Assembly (NCBI RefSeq): GCF_047238265.1
Contig: NZ_JBDFMM010000001.1
Coordinates: 4,712,001-4,776,000 of the forward strand
DNA from: Paenibacillus_F sp047238265
GTDB lineage: Bacteria; Bacillota; Bacilli; Paenibacillales; NBRC-103111
Direction: 5' to 3'
Length of the DNA: 64,000 nucleotides
The position numbers and the translations under genes are program-made. The notes beneath the pieces were generated by a model. It had not been told where the DNA came from. It searched no databases and was given only the letters and a program-made list of their open reading frames with translations. Each line of letters begins with the position of its first letter. Position 1 is the stretch's first letter. This document shows positions 1 to 7,709 of this stretch, one piece after another.

Positions 1-20
1 CGGTCTTCTCACCGGCCTGC

Positions 21-50
21 AAAAAAAGCCCGGATGATCTTCATCCGGAC
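21..50 (-). terminator. Intrinsic terminator after the FixH-like lipoprotein gene
   Basis: Read on the minus strand, an 8-bp perfect stem (CCGGATGA / TCATCCGG) with a 3-base loop is followed by seven T residues. It ends the minus-strand lipoprotein gene that stops at 145. Bases 51-144 between them show nothing else. Confidence 0.7.
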
Positions 51-144
51 CTGCCCGCCCATGCTCTTCGCACCGCACCGCGCGAAGCTCCCGGCACGCG
101 ACGCCCGGCGTCACACCGGGTTGATAGAGGCATCCGGCTTGAGC

Positions 145-633
145 CTATTCCACCTGGAGCTTCACCTGCGGCATCGTGTGCATCGTTCTTGCCGTGACGT
201 GGGAAATAATCAAATACGTTCCCGGCTCCTCAAATTTCTTTTTTAGCGTATATAAGCCGTCTTTGCCGTGAATTCCTTTGATTTTCTCATGTTTGTCGTC
301 CGCCGTTCCTTCTTTCCATACTTCGAAAAGAACCTCGTCCGCATCGTCCACGGGCTTGCCGTCCTGCGTGACGGTCACTTCAACCGACGCTTCCGTCCCC
401 GTTTTGACCGGTTCAGCCGGCAGTTTTACTTTAGCCTCGATCGGATTCAGCGTGTCGATTGTCCCTTGGCCCGCGCCTTGACCGCCGTGCCCTTCATGTC
501 CGCCGCCTCCCGAGCCGCAGCCGGCGAGCGCCGCCGTCAGCGCCAGCAGAAGAATGGCCGTGCCGATCCCTCTTCGCCCCATGAACTTAAAGCCGGAGGA
601 ACCGGCGCTATATTCCCGTTTATAAGCCTTCAT
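145..633 (-). CDS. FixH/YtkA-like secreted lipoprotein
   Basis: A 162-residue lipoprotein. Residues about 20-39 form a hydrophobic signal segment ending in the lipobox LAGC, followed by a Gly/His-rich linker (GSGGGGHEGHGG). The rest is a single Ig-like domain of the FixH/YtkA kind, with the typical pattern of a charged 'PVDDADEVLFEVWKEG' strand pair and a C-terminal 'EPGTYLIISHVTARTMHTMPQ' stretch. Such proteins are anchored outside the membrane; Met/His-rich members are often linked to metal or redox homeostasis, but no precise role is established. The ATG is preceded by GGGGGA at good spacing. It is a single-gene unit between two terminators. Family call fairly sure, function unknown. Confidence 0.7.
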   Translation of the reverse strand: MKAYKREYSAGSSGFKFMGRRGIGTAILLLALTAALAGCGSGGGGHEGHGGQGAGQGTIDTLNPIEAKVKLPAEPVKTGTEASVEVTVTQDGKPVDDADEVLFEVWKEGTADDKHEKIKGIHGKDGLYTLKKKFEEPGTYLIISHVTARTMHTMPQVKLQVE

Positions 634-805
634 ATATGTTCAATCCCCCTAAATCGCATAGCCTTATGCCTTACGGCTGCTTTCATCTTTTCCCGCTGAC
701 CCAACCTATTATACCGGGAAGCCCGTAAAAGAGGGATAGCTCACCTGGGCCCTATTTGTAACGATTCCGTGAACAATCCTCTGCGCCCGTTTTCATCGGC
801 ACGGC

Positions 806-840
806 AAAAAGACTTACAGCGCGGGGCTGCAAGTCTTTTT
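806..840. terminator. Bidirectional intrinsic terminator
   Basis: AAAAAGACTT ... AAGTCTTTTT with CAGC/GCTG continuing the stem gives a long hairpin with an A-tract on the left and a T-tract on the right. It lies just downstream of the minus-strand KGG gene and probably ends its transcript. Confidence 0.75.
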
Positions 841-865
841 ATATGTCGAGTGTCTATTCATCGTC

Positions 866-1051
866 TTAACTGCGGCCGCCTTTTCTTCCCGCTTCCTCGC
901 GGCTCATCTTGCCGTCATTGCTGCCGCTGTCGTTTCCACGGGATTCGCCGCCTTTACGGCCGATTTCCTGGTAGAAATCTTTGTCGTGCGTGCGTGCGGT
1001 TTCTTCTCCGCCTTTGCGTCCTGCTTCTTCTCGAGACATTTTGTCAGCCAT
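866..1051 (-). CDS. KGG-motif (con-10/GsiB-like) stress protein
   Basis: A 61-residue, very hydrophilic protein made of three copies of the 'SREEAGRKGG' type motif (residues about 6-15, 27-36 and 49-58). This is the KGG repeat of GsiB and fungal con-10 proteins, which are accumulated in general stress and are thought to act like hydrophilins. The ATG follows GAGGAG at 9 nt. A candidate sigma-B-type promoter lies about 75 bases upstream, which fits the stress role. It stands alone, divergent from the manganese catalase gene, another classical stress gene. Assignment is confident because of the repeats. Confidence 0.85.
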   Translation of the reverse strand: MADKMSREEAGRKGGEETARTHDKDFYQEIGRKGGESRGNDSGSNDGKMSREEAGRKGGRS

Positions 1052-1126
1052 GATGATCCACTCCTCAAACGGTAAATTTGCAGGCTTCTTGGAAAGTCTT
1101 GTTTAACTGCCGCCTACGCCTATTAC

Positions 1127-1151
1127 TTACCCGGTTGAGAGATTCCTAAAC
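1127..1151 (-). promoter_or_regulatory. Candidate sigma-B-type promoter of the KGG gene
   Basis: On the minus strand GTTTAG, 13 bases, then GGGTAA. The Bacillus sigma-B consensus is GTTTAA-N12-14-GGGTAT, so each element has one mismatch at the right spacing. The downstream gene is a general-stress type protein. Inferred from motif and context only; whether this organism has SigB cannot be seen here. Confidence 0.45.
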
Positions 1152-1326
1152 AGACATCTGGTAATTTACTGGTTAAATTCATTGATCGGTGCGGTGAAAA
1201 GAGAGACGGGTCCACCCGCTTTGAGAACGTGTCAAACCCGTCCGGAAGCGGAGCATATTTGCCAAGCCTTGCCACATATGTCTAACCGTAACGTTATCTA
1301 CATTACGCGGTTTGGAGGAAACTGTC

Positions 1327-2227
1327 TTGATTAAACGCTTTAACCGTCTGGCCATCGAGACTGCCGAAGCCGGATAAGCCCGATGCCAATGCCGCTGCCG
1401 CCGTTCAGGAACTCCTCGGGGGACGTTTCGGTGAAATGTCCACGCTGAACAATTATATGTACCAGTCCTTTAATTTCCGCAACAAAAAGAAACTGAAGCC
1501 CTTTTACGATCTTGTCTCAAGCATTACCGCGGAAGAATTCGGCCACGTCGAGCTTGTCGCCAATACGATCAATCTGGTGCTGACGGGCTCGACCTTTCCG
1601 GGCGACCCGGATATTACCCCCATGCGGGATGCCGTCGACAAACGGAATACCCAGCACTTTATTTTCGCCGCCCAAAATTCCATGCCCGTCGATTCCATGG
1701 GCAAGCCCTGGAACGGGGATTATGTGTTTACCAGCGGCAATCTTATTCTCGACCTGCTGCATAATTTCTTCCTGGAGTGCGGCGCACGGACGCACAAAAT
1801 GCGCGTGTACGAGATGACCAGTCATCCCGTCGCCCGGGAAATGATCGGCTATCTGCTCGTCCGGGGAGGCGTGCATATTGTCGCTTACGCCAAAGCTCTC
1901 GAGGTGGCCACGGGCGTGGACGTCACGAAGATGCTCCCGGTACCCAATCTCAGCAACAGTGCTTTCGAAACGACGCGCAAGTTCGAAGCGCAGGGCATTC
2001 ACCGGAAGCTGTACACATTCAGCGATACCGACTACCAGGATATCCGCTACATATGGAAAGGCGAGCATCCCGAAGACGGCCAGCCTCTTGAAGTCATCGA
2101 GGGAATACCGGAGCATACGGGGCCCGTTCCCGATTTCGAGGAGGTTCCCGAAGAATTTGCGCCCGGCATTTCCATGGAAGATTTCATGAAAATCGCCCAG
2201 CGCCTTCAGCGCTCCGCAGGGTTATAA
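1327..2227 (+). pseudogene. Manganese catalase, split by a +1 frameshift
   Basis: Di-manganese catalase that breaks down hydrogen peroxide in the cytoplasm. Translation should start at TTG 1327 (GGAGG 8 nt upstream), giving LIKRFNRLAIE. One extra A at 1360 (GAG-A-CTG) then shifts the frame into a stop at 1375. Removing it restores LPKPDKPDANAAAAVQELLGG and joins the long downstream frame through GEMSTL without a gap. The Mn-binding Glu of 'FGEMST' (Glu35 in the Lactobacillus plantarum enzyme) lies just before the internal ATG at 1436, so a protein started there would lack that ligand. The other ligand motifs (EEFGHVE and the later Glu/His pairs) are intact. Everything else is well conserved, so this is either a sequence error or a very recent mutation. 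Confidence 0.8.
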
Positions 2228-2232
2228 CGGCA

Positions 2233-2283
2233 GCCCGAAGACCCTTCCGTCAAATTGCTCCGGGAGGGTCTTCGGGTCTTTTA
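2233..2283 (+). terminator. Terminator of the manganese catalase gene
   Basis: CCGAAGACCCT and AGGGTCTTCGG form an 11-bp stem around a loop of about 17 bases, followed by TCTTTT. It starts six bases after the catalase stop codon. Confidence 0.75.
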
Positions 2284-2308
2284 CTGCTGTGCCTTAAGGG
2301 AGGAACCG

Positions 2309-2701
2309 TCAGGAAGGATCCAGCACGGTGGAGTGCTTTTCCTCGTAACGGTCTTGTGCGACTTTGTTTCCTTCTTCCAAAATAACCACTTTGGGCACGT
2401 AGTCCGCCGCCGTTTCCTCACTCATTAAAGCGTAGGAAATAATGATGACGACATCTCCCGGCTGTACAAGCCTTGCCGCCGCCCCGTTCAGACAGACGCA
2501 TCCCGATCCCCTGGGACCCGTTATCGTGTAGGTCTCCATCCGCGATCCGTTGTTGAGGTTCACGATCTGTACCTTTTCGTTAGGCAGAAGATCCGCAAGC
2601 TCCATCAGGTCTTCGTCGATCGTGATGCTTCCTACATAATTCAGATTGGCCTCCGTAACGGTGGCCCGGTGGAGCTTGGATTTCATCATCGTTCTGAACA
2701 T
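2309..2701 (-). CDS. panD: Aspartate 1-decarboxylase
   Basis: Makes beta-alanine from aspartate for pantothenate and coenzyme A synthesis. The 130-residue length fits the family. The self-cleavage site Gly24-Ser25 (YVGSITI) that generates the pyruvoyl group is present, as are Lys9 (SKLHRATVT) and the region LNNGSRMETYTI. It follows the ATP-grasp gene by 25 bases on the same strand, so the two are probably co-transcribed. panB and panC, its usual partners, are not beside it. Confident call. Confidence 0.95.
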   Translation of the reverse strand: MFRTMMKSKLHRATVTEANLNYVGSITIDEDLMELADLLPNEKVQIVNLNNGSRMETYTITGPRGSGCVCLNGAAARLVQPGDVVIIISYALMSEETAADYVPKVVILEEGNKVAQDRYEEKHSTVLDPS

Positions 2702-2726
2702 GCCGCGCGTCCCCTTTCCTCGTTCT

Positions 2727-3470
2727 TTACTGGCCTTCGCCGTAAGCCTTGATGCGGCGGTACATCGTCTTGTCTTTGAGCTTCACGAAATGAGACATGG
2801 CCGGGTACAAATTGCCTTCGAAAATCCACACATTCCCGCGCCTATCCAGCCCGATATCAATGCCGTAAATGACCTGCCTCGGAAAATGTTCCGTCAGTGT
2901 CTTCGCGCACGCTAGGGCGACCTCATCGATCCGCTCCTGAAGTACTCTCCGGGACAACCTGTAAAGCGAGGAGCGGCCGAGCGCCTCGTCCAGAAGCAGG
3001 AGTTTGCCCTTCCTGGATGTGTTGGAGACGAAATAGCCGCTGCCCACGACTTTCGCCACCCGCCCGGTGACGATCCAGCGGCTTGAATTTTTTTTCCGCT
3101 GAACGATAATACGCAGATCGAAAGCTCTCTCCCCGACTGTCGCACGGTCGATACTCTGCTGGACGATATAGCTTTGGGAGCCGACTTTCTTACTCAGAAA
3201 AGCGTAAGTCTTCCTCCTGCCCGCCAGCTTGATCTTGCGGTTTTCATGCTGCACTTCGTACTGGCCGTCCGGCAGGCTCGATACATGAAAAATGCCCTGC
3301 CCCTGCATCCCGCCAACGGGTTTCACAACGACCCTGCCGTAACGCTCCGCCATTTCCCGGAAGGCACTTTCCGACAGCGGGCTCGTTGCCGGCAGATGGG
3401 GGACAAGCCCGGCGGTTTTTCTCATAAACTTATATTTGGACCACTTGTTAAACCTCGCGGGTACCGCCAT
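2727..3470 (-). CDS. YheC/YheD-family ATP-grasp protein
   Basis: About 247 residues with an ATP-grasp fold: 'VVVKPVGGMQGQGI' near residues 46-60 is the nucleotide-binding loop, 'FDLRIIVQR' near 120 and 'IYGIDIGLDRRGNVWIFEGN' near the C-terminus carry the Mg-binding acidic residues. This matches the YheC/YheD family, known as spore coat-associated proteins in Bacillus; the ligation substrate is unknown. The ATG at 3470 is chosen over an in-frame GTG 12 bases upstream because AAAGGTGG sits 8 bases before the ATG. It is shorter than YheC or YheD themselves (about 360-450 residues), as many Paenibacillus paralogues are. Probably co-transcribed with panD downstream. Confidence 0.75.
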   Translation of the reverse strand: MAVPARFNKWSKYKFMRKTAGLVPHLPATSPLSESAFREMAERYGRVVVKPVGGMQGQGIFHVSSLPDGQYEVQHENRKIKLAGRRKTYAFLSKKVGSQSYIVQQSIDRATVGERAFDLRIIVQRKKNSSRWIVTGRVAKVVGSGYFVSNTSRKGKLLLLDEALGRSSLYRLSRRVLQERIDEVALACAKTLTEHFPRQVIYGIDIGLDRRGNVWIFEGNLYPAMSHFVKLKDKTMYRRIKAYGEGQ

Positions 3471-4003
3471 GCTATCGGCCACCTTTCGGATCCGGATAGA
3501 TTTTCTTTCATAGACCGCTCCTTTATATATATGAGAGCGGACACCGGATGGAAAAGGCGTCTGTTCTAGCCGCGGTGTGCAGCCGTTCCTATTTTTACAA
3601 AGATCGGGAAACAGCCTTCATTCGTCCCTTTTTCAAAGAAGCGCGGCTGCGCATTTTCTCCCTTCCGCATTTTCAGATCTTGTGATGCATACGCTGGGTA
3701 TTCTTGTGATGCCGTGAACACGCTCGTGAACACGTTGTGGTCAAGCCCTTCCGCACCACGCGTTGCTTGACGTCACATGGCGGCGGTCAACTACAATTCC
3801 GCTTATTTCGTCCGTTTCGTATACGGGACTTTGTACCTCCGGGTGATAGACCAAAATAGTTGCTTATCCGTTTCAAACCCCGAAGAGCCTCCGTAAACTA
3901 AAGTAATGCTTTCCATGTGTAGCCGCAAAGCGCGTATCTCCTTAAAGAGAGTAAGAACGGATGAAAGATTTTCTGCCTATATTGCGAAAAAGGATGGATA
4001 ACG
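3471..4003. other. Divergent intergenic region with tandem and inverted repeats
   Basis: No coding region is convincing in these 533 bases. It separates the minus-strand ATP-grasp gene from the plus-strand GT4 gene, so it must hold both promoters. Visible structure: CGTGAACACG repeated at 3713-3722 and 3725-3734 (12-base period), and GTCAAGC/GCTTGAC arms at 3740-3746 and 3765-3771. These could be regulator sites. The region is more AT-rich than the flanking genes near 3480-3540 and 3830-3990. Confidence 0.4.
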
Positions 4004-5164
4004 GTGAGTCATTATCAAGTCATATGGAACGGGCCCTTACTGGGCGACAACGGAATCGGAACCGCCGGCCGTGAATATGTGCTTGCGCTGCACCGGCTGG
4101 GCGTCAACGTCAAAGTAACTCCCAAGCGCAGGCGTTCGGCCCTCTACACCCCGTCCAAAAGGCTCATGCTTGCCTTGGCGCGCAGACCTCTGGTCCGCAG
4201 CAAGCCGAAAGTGCTGGTTTACCATCGCCTGCCGCATACCCTGAACATCGCCCAAGCGAGAAAGAAGTACGATTATCTCATCTTGAATGCGGTCTGGGAA
4301 ACGACGAAAATCCCCCGGAACTGGCTCCCGAACATCAACCGGTTCGATGCCGTTTGCGTGCCTTCCGTTCAGAACCGGGCCGCCATGAGAAGAAGCGGGG
4401 TCCGCGTACCCGTATACATCGTTCCGCACGGAGTAAACTCACGCGCGTTTCATCCCCGGAATAAGAAGCTGTCCGTGAAAAAAAAGGGCTCTTTCCTGTT
4501 CGTCTCCGTCTTCACTTTCCAGCACCGCAAAAACCCCGAAACCCTGCTCAGGGCTTTCTGGGAGGAATTTTCCGCCCGGGACCGCGCGGCGCTGCTGATC
4601 AAAACAAGCGGATTCAGCGCCAAAGAATCGGGCACATGGATTCGCGGCCGCATTGCCTCTTACAAAAGAAGGCTGGGAATCCGGCACAAGACGGCCCCCC
4701 TTCATCTCCTGACCGGACCTGCCAGCCCCCGTACGGTGCGGGGGATTTATACCGCCGGCGATGCGTTCGTGCTTCCCACGCGCGGCGAAGGCGTCGGTCT
4801 GCCCTTCCTGGAATCGCTGGCCAGCGGAACCCCGGTCATCGCGACAGGCTGGGGCGGTCACATGGATTTTGTGACAAAGGCCAATTCTTTTCTCGTCCCG
4901 TATAAGCTGAAACCGCCCGCGGCCGGTATGAAGAGAGCGATCTCCCGCTCTTTCCGCTATTTGTTCGCACAGAAGGGTCAGCTGTGGGCGGAGCCCGATC
5001 TCGGCTCGCTGAAAAGGCGGATGAGACACGCTTACGAGCACCCCGGGCTGTGCAGGCGGAAGGGACTCCGGGGACGCAGAGATATGAGCCGATGGACATG
5101 GACACGCGCCGGACGCGCGATGAAAAGAGCCATCGAAAAAACGATCGCTTCCAAACGGCGTTGA
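4004..5164 (+). CDS. GT4-family glycosyltransferase
   Basis: A 386-residue GT-B glycosyltransferase. The N-terminal acceptor domain starts 'IWNGPLLGDNGIGTAGREYV'; the C-terminal donor domain carries 'FTFQHRKNPETLL' and the nucleotide-sugar signature 'GEGVGLPFLESLASGTPVIA' near residues 260-280, which contains the E-x7-E pair. Start is GTG, with AAGGATGG 7 bases upstream. It is monocistronic, between a long leader and a terminator at 5473. Related Paenibacillus genes decorate cell-surface or spore-coat polysaccharide, but the acceptor cannot be told from sequence. Confidence 0.8.
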   Translation: MSHYQVIWNGPLLGDNGIGTAGREYVLALHRLGVNVKVTPKRRRSALYTPSKRLMLALARRPLVRSKPKVLVYHRLPHTLNIAQARKKYDYLILNAVWETTKIPRNWLPNINRFDAVCVPSVQNRAAMRRSGVRVPVYIVPHGVNSRAFHPRNKKLSVKKKGSFLFVSVFTFQHRKNPETLLRAFWEEFSARDRAALLIKTSGFSAKESGTWIRGRIASYKRRLGIRHKTAPLHLLTGPASPRTVRGIYTAGDAFVLPTRGEGVGLPFLESLASGTPVIATGWGGHMDFVTKANSFLVPYKLKPPAAGMKRAISRSFRYLFAQKGQLWAEPDLGSLKRRMRHAYEHPGLCRRKGLRGRRDMSRWTWTRAGRAMKRAIEKTIASKRR

Positions 5165-5472
5165 GGCCGGAATGACGTTAAGGCCCTGATGGCGCATGGA
5201 TGCTTGGGAAACGCATGAAGATTGAGGGAGAACAGTTATGTTAACGATAAACGACAAACGGAGCCATTTGTGAAAAGCAATCCGTAACATACGTTCCGCT
5301 GATAGAGAACGACTGTGGAACAAGCGGCAAGCAAGGGGTGGGGGATTCTACTGAGGAAAGGAAAACTTACAAAAGTGCCTTTGGATATGCCGATAGGCCG
5401 GATTAACGAACGGGAAACGTTCGTTTAATGAATTGTGCCGGGAAGCCCCGGTAAAAGCCACGTGCCGCAGCA

Positions 5473-5511
5473 AAAAACGTTCCGGATTCGAAAACGATCC
5501 GGAACGTTTTT
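5473..5511 (+). terminator. Terminator facing the GT4 gene
   Basis: AAAACGTTCCGGAT and ATCCGGAACGTTTT pair perfectly around a 9-base loop, followed by T residues. It lies about 310 bases after the GT4 stop and could work in either direction. Confidence 0.7.
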
Positions 5512-5536
5512 TATGAGCGGCTTCACTCGTCCTGCG

Positions 5537-5574
5537 AAAAAAAGCACCCTGCCGGAATATTTCCCGCAGGGTGC
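5537..5574 (-). terminator. Terminator of gcvH
   Basis: On the minus strand GCACCCTGC pairs with GCAGGGTGC around a 13-base loop and is followed by seven T residues, 22 bases after the gcvH stop codon. Confidence 0.8.
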
Positions 5575-5596
5575 CGCAGCCCGGAGCGGCAGTCGA

Positions 5597-5989
5597 TTAC
5601 TGCCCCGAAACGATATAAGCCTGATACTGTTCGGCGGTCATAAGCCCGTCCAAGGCTTCTTTGCCGGAAATGTCGATTTCGGCGACCCAGCCCGCGCCGT
5701 ACGGGTCCGTATTCACCAGCTCGGGAGATTCCTCCAGAGTGCCGTTGATTCCAGCAACCGTTCCGATAACGGGGCTAATCAGGTCGGAGACCGTTTTCAC
5801 CGATTCCACACTGCCCAGCATATCGTCGGCTTTGACGGAAGCGCCCGTTTTCGGCAGTTCGACGAATACAATGTCGCCAAGCTGCTCTTGTGCAAAAGGG
5901 GTCATGCCTACACGGATTTTCGTGTCGGAAAGCACTTCGACCCATTCGTGTTCTTTGGAGTATAACAATCCGGATTTTACTTCGCTCAC
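5597..5989 (-). CDS. gcvH: Glycine cleavage system H protein
   Basis: A 130-residue lipoyl carrier that shuttles the aminomethyl group between the P, T and L proteins of the glycine cleavage system; in Bacillus it also relays lipoyl groups to other enzymes. The lipoylated lysine is Lys65 in 'GSVESVKTVSDL'. Start is GTG at 5989. gcvT and gcvP are not adjacent, as is usual for Bacillus, where gcvH lies apart and supports lipoate assembly. Single-gene unit with its own terminator. Confidence 0.95.
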   Translation of the reverse strand: MSEVKSGLLYSKEHEWVEVLSDTKIRVGMTPFAQEQLGDIVFVELPKTGASVKADDMLGSVESVKTVSDLISPVIGTVAGINGTLEESPELVNTDPYGAGWVAEIDISGKEALDGLMTAEQYQAYIVSGQ

Positions 5990-6088
5990 GTTATTACCGC
6001 CTCACTTTTGACTACCGTTAATAAATTTAGCTTACCCGAATGAAAACGGCGAAGTCAAGCCGGGAACGGGCAAAGTTCTTACCTTGTA

Positions 6089-6117
6089 TTGACAGCTTAT
6101 TTAAAGGGTGATACCAT
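6089..6117 (+). promoter_or_regulatory. Candidate sigma-A promoter for the secreted S-layer-like gene
   Basis: TTGACA, 17 bases, TACCAT, about 55 bases before the start codon at 6177. The -35 is a perfect consensus match, the -10 is moderate. Confidence 0.5.
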
Positions 6118-6176
6118 CCTGATAAATTCCCACTTTTCTGATTGGAATAAATATGTTTGAGAAAGGGGTTCATTCC

Positions 6177-7574
6177 ATGAACGCATCTTTACGGCTTAAC
6201 GCCACCCGCTTCGGCTCCGTCCTTGCCGCCAGCGCTCTGCTTCTGACCTTGTGGTCCGGCCAGGCTTACGGTCAGGGAACCCAAACTGCGGCGGCTGCCG
6301 CTCCGCTGACGGCAGAGCAAATCCATCTTTTGTCCGGGGAATACCGGCAGTTTTTGAAAGACCGTTTCGGCTACACGCTTCCTTCCGCACCGACAAAGGG
6401 CGACTTCGTCAAAGCTCTGGCCGCGGTTCTTAAACTGGAGCCGTCAGGCAAACCGAATCCTTTTCAGGATCTTAAGGAAAGCAGTCCTTATTACAAGTCC
6501 GCTCTGGCGTTGTATGAAAAAGGAATCCTCACCCAAGACCGGCTCGATGGCGATCAGCCTCTCACCCAGAGCACTGCCGTGTACATGGCCGTGAAAGCGG
6601 CCGGTTTAAAAGAGCTCGCCTATACTTATCCCGCCGAAAAAACGGCGCGTTCGCTCGTCAAGCTTCATGCGGACGATGAAATCTCCCAACTGTCGCCGCA
6701 GGCCGCCCAGGAACTCGCCGCAGCCGCGGATACGGAGCTTCTGCCCTCCGGACTGCACGGCGCTTTTCAGCGTAACGAACCTGCGTCCGCCTCTTACGCC
6801 GAAATTTTGCTCGGACGCGTGCTGGAATTGCAGGGCCTGTACAAGCATGAGCTGGGCCGGGTGTCCGATCCCGACATACTCCGCAAGGTACGCGACGCCT
6901 GGAATGTCCAGAACCTGATCCAGCAGCCCGATCTGCAAAACATCGTGGACAAAGCGCTGCAAGCCGATCTCATTACCGGCTACAACGTAAAAGACGACCG
7001 GTATACGCCTCACTTTGACAGCGAGCGTTCCCTTACATACGGACACAGCGAAATTGATCACGCCCTTCAACTGATCGGACTGCTCCGGAGCGAAAATATC
7101 GATGCAAGCGTCCAACTGGAGCCGAAAACCTCCGCTTTCATTTACTTGAAAGAATGGGGCGAGCCGGTTCAAACCGACGATTACAAAGTTGTGCAGATCG
7201 AGAACGGAAACTACATTGCGTATGCCAAGGAATACGACCTTTCATTCGAATTCGCGACAGTCGGGCAAAAAGACCGGTTTCAGGAGATCGTCCTGAAGTA
7301 CGCCAAGAAGAACAGCGAAGACCAGAGCGGCCTTCTGGCCCATTCCTGGTGGCAACCGCTTTATTATTCCCGGACCGAGCTGACGGATTACAAGGTCATC
7401 GCCAACAACAAAATCGCTAAGGGCCACTACTATGCACAGACTTTTTCTCTTACCGACAAGTCTGCGGCAATAGCGGAGGGCATCCGTAAAATCAGCCCCG
7501 CAACAGAGATCGAGTCCTACCGGTTCTGGGTCGACGAGCCTTTTTACAACTATTTGATCGGGGAATACAAGTAA
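6177..7574 (+). CDS. Secreted protein with S-layer-homology-like N-terminal region
   Basis: About 465 residues. The start at 6177 is preferred over ATG 6153 because GAAAGGGG sits 8 bases upstream and the product then begins with a clean signal peptide (MNASLRL...LTLWSGQAYG). The part after it resembles S-layer homology repeats: 'FQDLKESSPYYKSALALYEKGIL' and 'PLTQSTAVYMAVKAAGL' fit the SLH pattern, suggesting binding to secondary cell-wall polymer. The C-terminal half ('NGNYIAYAKEYDLSFEFATVGQKDRF' to the end) is not recognised. It is a plausible cell-envelope protein next to the collagen-like surface protein, but convergent to it. Exact function unknown. Confidence 0.6.
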   Translation: MNASLRLNATRFGSVLAASALLLTLWSGQAYGQGTQTAAAAAPLTAEQIHLLSGEYRQFLKDRFGYTLPSAPTKGDFVKALAAVLKLEPSGKPNPFQDLKESSPYYKSALALYEKGILTQDRLDGDQPLTQSTAVYMAVKAAGLKELAYTYPAEKTARSLVKLHADDEISQLSPQAAQELAAAADTELLPSGLHGAFQRNEPASASYAEILLGRVLELQGLYKHELGRVSDPDILRKVRDAWNVQNLIQQPDLQNIVDKALQADLITGYNVKDDRYTPHFDSERSLTYGHSEIDHALQLIGLLRSENIDASVQLEPKTSAFIYLKEWGEPVQTDDYKVVQIENGNYIAYAKEYDLSFEFATVGQKDRFQEIVLKYAKKNSEDQSGLLAHSWWQPLYYSRTELTDYKVIANNKIAKGHYYAQTFSLTDKSAAIAEGIRKISPATEIESYRFWVDEPFYNYLIGEYK

Positions 7575-7613
7575 AAAATCATCCGGATACATCAGGTTTT
7601 ATCCGTGAAGAAG

Positions 7614-7648
7614 GAGAAAGGGCAGAGAGCCCATTCTCTTTCTTTTTT
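7614..7648 (+). terminator. Probable terminator after the S-layer-like gene
   Basis: GAGAA-A-GGGC, loop AGAGA, GCCC-A-TTCTC, followed by a T-rich run. One internal mismatch makes it weaker than the others. Confidence 0.5.
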
Positions 7649-7654
7649 TGTGGT

Positions 7655-7687
7655 AAAAAAAAGCCCTCTGCCGCAAGACAGAGAGCC
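7655..7687 (-). terminator. Terminator of the collagen-like gene
   Basis: On the minus strand GCTCTCTG pairs with CAGAGGGC (one G-T pair) around an 8-base loop, then eight T residues. It lies about 23 bases past the collagen-like gene stop. Confidence 0.7.
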
Positions 7688-7709
7688 CGAAAAACATGAC
7701 GAGCGCGGG

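Larger units (their letters stand above)
5165..5596. other. Convergent intergenic region with two terminators and a near-palindrome
   Basis: No gene is visible. Besides the two terminators listed separately, ATTAACGAACG and CGTTCGTTTAAT around GGAAA (5402-5429) form a dyad with one unpaired base. It is not followed by a T-tract, so it looks more like a protein-binding or RNA-folding element than a terminator. Confidence 0.35.

Noticed and set aside
1360..1375. Programmed ribosomal frameshifting as explanation for the broken genes
   Set aside because: No slippery heptamer, stop-codon context or stimulatory hairpin is shared, and these families are not known to use it; an extra base explains each case.
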